A DNA stretch of 9,201 nucleotides from an uncultured Thermomicrobia bacterium. GTDB lineage: Bacteria > Chloroflexota > Chloroflexia > Thermomicrobiales > JALYUS01. The translations under genes were made by a program, and so were the position numbers. The notes under the pieces were generated by a model. The model was given only the letters and a program-made list of their open reading frames with translations, had not been told where the DNA came from and did no database searches. Within the stretch, counting starts at the first letter, position 1; each line of letters starts with the position of its first letter. The stretch spans positions 1 to 9,201 of the forward strand of contig CALBSO010000128.1 of NCBI GenBank assembly GCA_937968015.1, read 5' to 3'. Positions 1-5,171 of this stretch are shown in pieces.

Positions 1-82
1 CCTTTGAGGCCATCAGCGTATCTCTGTCTAACGATGATTGTCTACCTACTTAGGGTGGCCATCCATGGGCCGGAACGCCTGA
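1..82. other. Intergenic stretch at the window edge, no gene recognised
   Basis: This short stretch lies downstream of the minus-strand PRC-barrel gene. I see no convincing gene, and the plus-strand reading frame that crosses it runs antisense into the PRC-barrel gene. The only structure is a weak GGCC/GGCC pairing around positions 57-71 with a 7-base loop and no T-run. I do not call it a terminator. Confidence 0.5.
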
Positions 83-433
83 TTACTGCTCCAATTGTTC
101 GGGTGTCGGCACCGCCGCAGTCTCCATGTGATGTTCGGGAATCTTCTCACTGTGCGTGTAGATCGGCTCGTCCGCTGGCTCCTCATCCACCGCATGCGTT
201 TTCGCTTCTTCCCGCGGTACCGTCAGTTCGACGCGGTCGGCGTCCGCCGAGGCGACGAGGCTGACCGGCACATGATACTCCCGCTGGCCGAGCAGGCCCT
301 CCACGATCGTCAGGTATTTCGCGCCGACGGCGGCGACCCGTCCCCACTTCTCGCCATCACTGCCGTAGACATCCGCGCCTTCGCCAATCGTCACGGAGGT
401 GACATCTGGGGTGGGTCGTTCTTGTTCTGCCAT
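83..433 (-). CDS. PRC-barrel / DUF2171-like domain protein
   Basis: A small soluble protein of 116 residues. Residues about 14-75 look like a PRC-barrel (DUF2171-type) fold: a VYGSDGEKWGRV turn, then a strand reading YLTIVEGL, then YHVPVSLV and a closing strand VELTVPREE. PRC-barrel domains are small beta-barrels found in the RimM ribosome-maturation factor, photosynthetic reaction-centre H subunits and many stress or envelope proteins, where they mediate protein contacts. The tail (about 77-116) is acidic, rich in Glu and Pro, and probably disordered. There is no signal peptide or membrane helix. The start ATG at 433 is chosen over a longer upstream frame because TAAGGAGA sits 9 bases before it; the longer frame would run far into the transporter gene. 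It follows the Nramp-family gene by 14 bp and is surely co-transcribed. A role as a partner or regulator of that transporter is inference from position only. Confidence 0.82.
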   Translation of the reverse strand: MAEQERPTPDVTSVTIGEGADVYGSDGEKWGRVAAVGAKYLTIVEGLLGQREYHVPVSLVASADADRVELTVPREEAKTHAVDEEPADEPIYTHSEKIPEHHMETAAVPTPEQLEQ

Positions 434-442
434 GTACGTTTG

Positions 443-450
443 TCTCCTTA
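443..450 (-). promoter_or_regulatory. Shine-Dalgarno overlapping the upstream stop codon
   Basis: On the minus strand the bases read TAAGGAGA. The first three are the TAA stop of the Nramp-family gene, and AGGAG is the ribosome binding site of the PRC-barrel gene, 9 bases before its ATG. This arrangement predicts translational coupling, with ribosomes ending the transporter close to where the next gene begins. Confidence 0.75.
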
Positions 451-1869
451 GATGAAGAGGGTCGCGAAATAGGCGACGGTCGCCGCGGTCATCAGGATGA
501 ATGCCGACCAGCCGAAAACGTTGCTCCACACACGGTTCGTGAATTTGCCCATCACGGACCGACGATTGCTCAACATGACGACGAGGAGCAGGAGTGGCGG
601 CGACGTGATTCCGTTGATGGTCGCGCTGTAGACGAGCGCCTTGATCGGATCGAGGCCGAGGTAGTTGAAGAGCATGCCGGCGAGGGTGCTGGCGATGATG
701 ATGCCGTAGAAGCCCTTCGCCCGCGTTACCTTTTCATCGAGCCCATGCCGCCAGCCGAATGCCTCAGAGACGGTGTAGCCGGTCGAACCCGTCAGCACCG
801 GGATGGCAAGCAGCCCCGCGCCAATGATCCCTATGGCGAAGAGCAGTTCGGCGAAGCGACCAAGCAGCGGTTGAAGGGCGGAGGCCGCATCCGTCGCGGT
901 GGCGATGTCGGTCTTGCCGGAGGCGTGGAGCGTCGCGGCGGTCGTCAGGATGATGAAGTACATCACGAGGTTCGAGGCGAGCATGCCGAGGTTGACATCG
1001 AGTTTGCGGTCCGCGATTTCCCGGTGGGAGGCCCCCTGCCGCTCGGCGACGGTCGTCTTGCCTTCCGCCTTCTGCTCCTCGATCTCCTGCCCCGCCTGCC
1101 AGAAGAAGAGATACGGGGAGATCGTCGTGCCGAGGATGGCGATCATCAGGGTGATGTCGTCCTTCGTGCGCGGCAGTTTCGGAATGAGCGTGCCTTTGGC
1201 GACATCGCCGAGATTGGCATGCGAGACGAACGCCGTCGCGACATAGGCGAGCAGGGCGAGGCAGAGCCACTTGAAGACGCGGTTGATCATCTGATACTTG
1301 GCGAACACCTGGAGCAGGATCAACCCGACCGCGATTGGTGGGATAAGCGCGAGGATCGGGATCGGCACGAGCAAATTGATCCCGGCGGCGATGGCGGCGA
1401 GGTCCGCGCCGACATTGAAGGTGTTGGCGAAGATGAGCAGCAGCACGATGGGATAGAGCACTCCCTTGGGGTAGTACTGCTTGATCGTCGCGGCGAGCCC
1501 CTTCCCGCTCACCTGGCCAATGCGCGCGCACATCCCCTGGATCGCTGCCTGCATTGGATAGGTAATGATCGCCGTCCAGAGATAGCGATAGCCGGTCGCC
1601 GCGCCAGCGGTGGCATACGTGCCGACACCGGAAGGATCATCATCCGACGCGCCGGTAATCAGGCCGGGACCGAGGATATTGAGAAATTTCTTGATCCCCT
1701 TCGGCTGCGCCGCCGTCCGTCGGTCGCCGAGGCGGTGATCCGCTTCCGGGGTGGAACCCTCAAACGATCCCTCGGTAATCGGCGGTTCGAGCGCGGGGCC
1801 TCTGGCCGCCGAACCCGGTTGTTCCTTTTCGGCTTCCGGCAACGAGCGTGGGCGTTGGGAAATTGTCAT
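448..1869 (-). CDS. Divergent Nramp-family divalent metal ion transporter
   Basis: A 473-residue integral membrane protein of the Nramp/SLC11 family (LeuT fold), which imports divalent metals, usually Mn2+ or Fe2+ with protons. A polar N-terminal tail of about 60 residues precedes GPGLITGASDDDPSG (67-81), the helix-1 region of the family. About eleven hydrophobic segments follow to the C-terminus. The canonical helix-1 DPGN motif is replaced by DPSG (D78-G81). The canonical helix-6 MPH motif is replaced by SPY (S251-Y253, within GTTISPYLFFWQ), so the metal-coordinating Met and the nearby His are missing. This places it in a divergent branch, and the transported ion cannot be stated; Mg2+-transporting relatives (NRMT) also lack that Met. 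A cytosolic loop after helix 6 is charged (about 262-290). The ATG at 1869 was chosen over a GTG at 1914 because a purine-rich GGGAGAGG lies just before it. It forms a two-gene unit with the PRC-barrel gene downstream. Confidence 0.9.
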   Translation of the reverse strand: MTISQRPRSLPEAEKEQPGSAARGPALEPPITEGSFEGSTPEADHRLGDRRTAAQPKGIKKFLNILGPGLITGASDDDPSGVGTYATAGAATGYRYLWTAIITYPMQAAIQGMCARIGQVSGKGLAATIKQYYPKGVLYPIVLLLIFANTFNVGADLAAIAAGINLLVPIPILALIPPIAVGLILLQVFAKYQMINRVFKWLCLALLAYVATAFVSHANLGDVAKGTLIPKLPRTKDDITLMIAILGTTISPYLFFWQAGQEIEEQKAEGKTTVAERQGASHREIADRKLDVNLGMLASNLVMYFIILTTAATLHASGKTDIATATDAASALQPLLGRFAELLFAIGIIGAGLLAIPVLTGSTGYTVSEAFGWRHGLDEKVTRAKGFYGIIIASTLAGMLFNYLGLDPIKALVYSATINGITSPPLLLLVVMLSNRRSVMGKFTNRVWSNVFGWSAFILMTAATVAYFATLFI

Positions 1870-1890
1870 CGCCTCTCCCTGTCCTTTCCT

Positions 1891-1902
1891 GTACGGGCGT
1901 AC
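1891..1902. promoter_or_regulatory. Short palindrome upstream of the Nramp-family gene
   Basis: The bases GTACGGGCGTAC form a perfect inverted repeat with 5-base arms and a 2-base centre, 21 bp upstream of the transporter start codon. It also overlaps the 8-base palindrome GCGTACGC (1897-1904). The position would suit an operator in the 5' leader. It does not resemble the MntR or Fur consensus that I know, so the call is tentative. Confidence 0.25.
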
Positions 1903-2007
1903 GCACGTCTGCACCGATGCTTCTGAGCCAATTCAGTTCTGCGTGATTGACTATCGCCTGGCAACAACGAATCGCTCTCACCCTCTGCAAGCAGCGTGCC
2001 ATCACTG

Positions 2008-2041
2008 GGGAAATGCCTTCATCGAAGCAAACGGGAAATGC
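2008..2041. repeat. Short direct repeat flanking a small hairpin
   Basis: The nonamer gggaaatgc occurs at 2008-2016 and again at 2033-2041, 25 bp apart start to start. Between the copies is a 4-base-arm inverted repeat CTTC-ATC-GAAG (2018-2028). The block lies directly after the stop of the small membrane protein gene and upstream of the transporter gene. It may be a remnant or a regulatory repeat, or it may be chance. Confidence 0.25.
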
Positions 2042-2042
2042 A

Positions 2043-2570
2043 TCACGAGGAGCGATGCCTGCGATCGCGCCAGAGGGCGGACCAGAAGGGCGCGCCCGTG
2101 CCCGCGATCAGGAAGAACGTCGCGACGATGGCCGCCGCGTCGAGGCTTTCGCGCCCCTGTTTCGCCCAGTAGACATCCTCCAGATTGAGCCAGATCGCGA
2201 ACTCGTCGAGCGTCAACGCCGCCGCGATGCCGTAGAGGAGCGAGAAGAGCATCAACCGCTTCCCACGCTGTTCCGGGAAGGCGAGGGCGAAGTAGCCGAC
2301 GATCAGGAGGAGGATGATCCCGTAGACGAAGTGATGAATGTGGAGGCCGCTCTTTGTGACGTTGTCGTGCAGGAAAGGGAGCCAGTGGTAGCGAATGGCG
2401 TAGGTTATGAACCGGACGATGCCAAAGGTGACCAAGAAGGAGAGCGCGATCAGGAATCGCGCTTCGCGACCCGTCCCGCGGATCTGCCGCCGATAATGCT
2501 CCGCGACCGTCCGGTGCGCCGGATCGCCCTGCCGCGTGTCGTCCGTGGAGACCGAGGGTGTCATGGTCAT
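2043..2570 (-). CDS. Small four-helix membrane protein of unknown function (HxHH and LTLDEF motifs)
   Basis: A 175-residue membrane protein that I cannot assign to a named family. After a polar N-terminal tail (1-37) there are four hydrophobic segments at about 39-60, 80-98, 106-128 and 143-165. Two motifs stand out. HIHH (77-80) lies at the start of helix 2, and LTLDEFAIWLNLEDVYW (119-135) runs from the end of helix 3 into the next loop. His, Asp and Glu residues grouped at one membrane face could bind a metal ion or form a catalytic site; this is inference. The C-terminus is basic (RDRRHRSS), which suggests it lies in the cytoplasm. Start choice is uncertain: ATG at 2570 has a G-rich stretch just before it, ATG at 2582 would add four residues, and a TTG at 2645 gives 200 residues. 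The strand matches its neighbours, with 173 bp to the transporter gene. Confidence 0.75.
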   Translation of the reverse strand: MTMTPSVSTDDTRQGDPAHRTVAEHYRRQIRGTGREARFLIALSFLVTFGIVRFITYAIRYHWLPFLHDNVTKSGLHIHHFVYGIILLLIVGYFALAFPEQRGKRLMLFSLLYGIAAALTLDEFAIWLNLEDVYWAKQGRESLDAAAIVATFFLIAGTGAPFWSALWRDRRHRSS

Positions 2571-2659
2571 CCGCGCCCCCATTGATCGGTGAAGGAACCG
2601 ACGAGACGAGAGTATGGCCACGTACCACTGCACGGAGGATGCCAACGCACGGCCCGAAT

Positions 2660-2697
2660 GCAGCGGCGCCGTCTCGGCGAGAGACGGCGCGGGCTGC
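2660..2697 (-). terminator. Strong GC-rich hairpin downstream of the HtrA-type protease gene
   Basis: A perfect 10-bp stem (2666-2675 with 2681-2690, arm gcgccgtctc) closes on a 5-base loop, ggcga. An outer 5-bp stem, gcagc/gctgc (2660-2664 with 2693-2697), extends it past one and two unpaired G residues. It lies 23 bp after the protease stop codon and about 90 bp before the next minus-strand gene. There is no T-run after it on either strand, so it is not a textbook intrinsic terminator. It could act as a pause or terminator site, or protect the 3' end of the mRNA. Confidence 0.6.
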
Positions 2698-2720
2698 CGT
2701 GATGGTCTCGTTTCTCGCCG

Positions 2721-4007
2721 TTAGCGGGTGGGCGCTTGCCCAAGCGTCACCGTGATGTCCTGCTGCTGTTGATTGCGGAGGACGGTAAACGTCACGGTAT
2801 CGCCCGGCTTGTGCATCAGTAAGAGGCCGACGAAGCCTTCTTCGCCGTGGATGGTCTGCCCGTCGAACTTGATGATGATGTCATTCGCCTTCAATCCCGC
2901 TTTATCGGCGGGCGTCCCGGGTTGGACGGTCGCGATGCCAATACCCGTATTCGCGGGCAGATTCAGTTGCGCGTCCTGCCGCGGGTTGAGCGAGCCGGTC
3001 GTGACACCGACGAAGGGGCGCGGTACGGGCTGACCGGCGATCAGAGCATCGGCGACCGGCTTGGCGGAGTTGATCGAGATCGCGAAGCCGATTCCTTGCG
3101 CCTGGCTGCTTCCCAGGGTGTTAATGCCGACGACCTGACCCTCCGCGTTCAGGAGCGGGCCGCCGCTGTTGCCGGGGTTGATCGCCGCGTCCGTCTGGAT
3201 GAGATCAACAAGGAAGACGCCACCGTTACTGTTCGGGCCGTTGCCCGGCTCCTGCTCCACGCGGCCGAGCGCCGAAACGACCCCCGCTGTGACGGTTGGC
3301 CCGCCTTGAAGGGCGAGCGCGTTGCCGATTGCAACGAGTGGATCGCCTACCTGCAATTTGCTCGAATCACCGAGCGACACGGTCGGAAGATCGCCGTTGC
3401 TGTTGATCTGGACGACCGCGAGATCACCCAGCGGGTACGTACCGACAATTTTGGCATCGAACGTCTTGTTATCCGTCGTCGCGACGGTCAGAGAGTTCGC
3501 GCCCTCAACGACATGATTATTGGTCAGGATGTAGCCGCGCTTGTCGAAAATGAACCCGGTGCCGACACCGGCAGGGACGACCGCGCCGTTGGCGATACCG
3601 AACCGCCCTTGGGCCTTCTGGTTATTCGTGATTTGCACGACCGCCGGGCGCACCTTCTTGTTAATCTCCGTGACGGAGAGTGGCTGGCCGGATGCCGTGA
3701 CGGGGGCGCTGATCAACGTCGTCGCCGCCGTCGCACTCCCGGCGGTGCTGGTACTCGCGACAGGCGTACCGGTCGTCGCCGCCGCTCCTGTCGTTGGTGC
3801 GACATTCGGGGATGCCGTGGCCGGGGTGGTTGACAGAGCGGTCGCCGCCGCAATGGATGATGCGGCTGCCGTTGGCGCGATCGTGGCGGCGGGCGGGCTT
3901 ACCTTCGTCGGAGACGAAGAACTGAGACCGAGGCTGCACGCACTGAGTGTGAGCGCGAGCAGGAGACCAGCGATGACGGGAAGTAGGCGGGCACGGAGCG
4001 GGGGCAT
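2721..4007 (-). CDS. Lipoprotein trypsin-like serine protease with PDZ domain (HtrA/DegP, S1C family)
   Basis: A 428-residue envelope serine protease of the HtrA/DegP type, which degrades or refolds damaged exported proteins. Residues 1-24 form a lipoprotein signal peptide: basic start, hydrophobic core, then LSAC with the lipidated Cys at 24. A low-complexity Ala/Thr/Ser/Pro linker of about 80 residues follows and should hold the domain away from the membrane. The trypsin-like domain (about 110-320) has the full triad: H165 in TNNHVVEG, D195 in GDLAVVQI and S281 in NPGNSGGPLL. One PDZ domain follows (about 325-420; GIGIATVQPGTPADKAGL, then DIIIKFDGQ). A single PDZ matches the DegS/HtrA-like layout. 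The ATG at 4007 was chosen because AAAGGAG lies about 10 bases before it; a GTG at 4040 would put 11 extra polar residues before the signal peptide. The gene is 177 bp from the DivIVA-like gene upstream. The protease looks active and is anchored outside the cytoplasmic membrane. Confidence 0.95.
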   Translation of the reverse strand: MPPLRARLLPVIAGLLLALTLSACSLGLSSSSPTKVSPPAATIAPTAAASSIAAATALSTTPATASPNVAPTTGAAATTGTPVASTSTAGSATAATTLISAPVTASGQPLSVTEINKKVRPAVVQITNNQKAQGRFGIANGAVVPAGVGTGFIFDKRGYILTNNHVVEGANSLTVATTDNKTFDAKIVGTYPLGDLAVVQINSNGDLPTVSLGDSSKLQVGDPLVAIGNALALQGGPTVTAGVVSALGRVEQEPGNGPNSNGGVFLVDLIQTDAAINPGNSGGPLLNAEGQVVGINTLGSSQAQGIGFAISINSAKPVADALIAGQPVPRPFVGVTTGSLNPRQDAQLNLPANTGIGIATVQPGTPADKAGLKANDIIIKFDGQTIHGEEGFVGLLLMHKPGDTVTFTVLRNQQQQDITVTLGQAPTR

Positions 4008-4184
4008 CGTGATATTTCTCCTTTGGGCATGAAGCAGCACCCCGTATGCACCTTTGGGTACTGCACTATCCGTGCCGAAAAGAGTGGGCGCATCGCCGAT
4101 CGTGGGCTGGGGAAGAGGCCGAAGCGCGAAACAACCCCGAAGGCAACGATAGCGGCCCTCGCGCGTCGTCCTGCCGAAAGGGCG

Positions 4185-4970
4185 CTACCGTGAGACTTCG
4201 CTCTCTTCGAGGGTGGTGGGATGCGTCTCATCAAGCCCGGACCACCCCACGTCGGCGGCTGGCGTTTCGAGCGATCGCTGCATCGTCGTGACGAGCATTG
4301 CCAGGGCTTCCGTCGCGTCATGAACGGCATGAGCGGCTGATTTCTCGCGCGCTCCCATCGGGAGGTGGGTATGTGACGGGGCCTGCTTCAGTGGCGCAAT
4401 CGCGCCAAGCACATTCGCGGTACACATCTCAATCCCGGTGACAATCCGTGCGCGTTCGTCTTCCAGTGCGGCAATCCGCGCGTGATGCTCCTCGCATTCG
4501 GTAACCATCGCATGGCACACCCGGTCAATCGTCGCCTCAACCTCTTCCATCATCGTTGCGCGCATTGCCGCGAGATGTTGCGCGTTCGTGCGCTTCGCCG
4601 CTTCGAGTTGCGCCTGTGTCCGGTCTATCAGTTGCTGCGTTTGCGCGCGGACGATGTTCGCCTCCGCCCACGCATCGTGGACGATTTGGGCCGCTTCCTC
4701 ACGAAACATCTGTTGACGGGCGACGAAAATCGCCTGATCCGTCTCCGCTCGTTTGACGATTTCTTGCAGCGAAACCATCTCCTTGACGGCATCTTCCGCG
4801 AACAGATCGGCCTTCGCCGCGCGTGCCTCGAGCGCGGAAATCTGAAGGCGGAGAGCCGCATTCTCGTTTTCGTAGTTCATCGCCCAGCGCTCGACCGATT
4901 TCGGATCGAGGCCCCGGAAGCGGTAGCGTCCGAACGGTTCGGTCGCCTCAGGGTTGGGTAGGGCTGTCAT
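4185..4970 (-). CDS. DivIVA-like coiled-coil protein
   Basis: A 261-residue soluble, mostly helical protein. Residues 18-40 (FRGLDPKSVERW, then YENENAALRL) line up without gaps with the N-terminal signature of DivIVA/Wag31/GpsB proteins: FRG-x-D at F18-D22, Val at position 26 and a following YE. In Bacillus subtilis DivIVA the equivalent Phe-Arg pair (F17-R18) inserts into curved membrane. From about 34 to 175 the sequence is rich in Ala, Glu, Gln and Arg, has few prolines and is predicted to be coiled coil. A Pro/Thr/His break (about 196-205) is followed by another helix (209-235) and an acidic tail. There is no signal peptide or membrane helix. The ATG at 4970 is preceded by TGGAGGTAATCGCG, a good ribosome binding site, and is preferred to an upstream start at 5033. 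A polar or septal scaffold role is inference from the signature. A generic coiled-coil protein remains possible, since overall similarity to DivIVA is limited to the first 45 residues. Confidence 0.75.
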   Translation of the reverse strand: MTALPNPEATEPFGRYRFRGLDPKSVERWAMNYENENAALRLQISALEARAAKADLFAEDAVKEMVSLQEIVKRAETDQAIFVARQQMFREEAAQIVHDAWAEANIVRAQTQQLIDRTQAQLEAAKRTNAQHLAAMRATMMEEVEATIDRVCHAMVTECEEHHARIAALEDERARIVTGIEMCTANVLGAIAPLKQAPSHTHLPMGAREKSAAHAVHDATEALAMLVTTMQRSLETPAADVGWSGLDETHPTTLEESEVSR

Positions 4971-5043
4971 CGCGATTACCTCCACGCCGGTCAGTGAGAC
5001 GGAGCACGGTCGTTCATGCCATATAACGTACATCTATGAGAAA

Positions 5044-5057
5044 ATGTGACGTCTCAT
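5044..5057. promoter_or_regulatory. Candidate operator: 14-bp near-perfect palindrome
   Basis: ATGTGACGTCTCAT reads the same on both strands except for one symmetric base pair (positions 4 and 11). The core is GACGTC. It lies in the AT-rich part of the divergent region, beside or over the expected start of the leftward transcript. The symmetry suits a dimeric helix-turn-helix regulator. No regulator gene lies in this window, and I cannot name the family. Confidence 0.4.
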
Positions 5058-5060
5058 CCA

Positions 5061-5066
5061 AATATA
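5061..5066 (-). promoter_or_regulatory. Candidate -10 element for the DivIVA-like gene
   Basis: On the minus strand the bases read TATATT, five of six matches to the sigma-70 -10 consensus. No good -35 element is seen at the usual spacing. A transcript from here would start near 5055, inside the palindrome, and have a leader of about 85 bases. A weaker alternative, TATATG, lies at 5020-5025. Confidence 0.3.
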
Positions 5067-5121
5067 TCCTTTCGCACTGTCGCGCCGGATGAGCGGATCA
5101 TCACCCTGAACATCTCCACGG

Positions 5122-5130
5122 TGTTAGAAT
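5122..5130 (+). promoter_or_regulatory. Candidate extended -10 promoter for the GH2 gene
   Basis: TGTTAGAAT matches the extended -10 form TG-N-TATAAT with one mismatch in the hexamer. No recognisable -35 element lies upstream, which is typical when the TG extension is present. Transcription would begin near 5137, giving a leader of about 35 bases that contains the AGGAG ribosome binding site. Confidence 0.45.
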
Positions 5131-5171
5131 GACGCGAGGGATGCACGTACAGGTAGGAGCAGGGCATACAG

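Larger units (their letters stand above)
4971..5171. other. Divergent intergenic control region
   Basis: This 201-bp gap separates the minus-strand DivIVA-like gene from the plus-strand GH2 gene, so it should hold promoters for both. An AT-rich patch at about 5020-5070 contrasts with the GC-rich flanks. It contains the palindrome and the promoter-like elements listed separately. I see no small gene in it. Confidence 0.7.

Noticed and set aside
745..1926. Long plus-strand open frame opposite the transporter gene
   Set aside because: It is rich in Arg, Asp, Gly and Glu with no recognisable motif, and it lies exactly antisense to a clear membrane transporter. In GC-rich DNA such open antisense frames are expected.
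2847..3833. Plus-strand open frame opposite the HtrA-type protease
   Set aside because: It is an Arg/Asp-rich shadow of a gene with an intact catalytic triad, and it has no domain of its own.
4008..4184. Possible small gene or terminator between the protease and the DivIVA-like gene
   Set aside because: No frame with a ribosome binding site, and no stem longer than a few base pairs, could be supported. The CCCAAAGG octamer occurs twice near the protease start, but one copy is just its ribosome binding site.
5046..5055. Resemblance of TGACGTC to the eukaryotic cAMP response element
   Set aside because: The window is bacterial by gene organisation, so the resemblance is coincidental; only the symmetry is kept as an observation.
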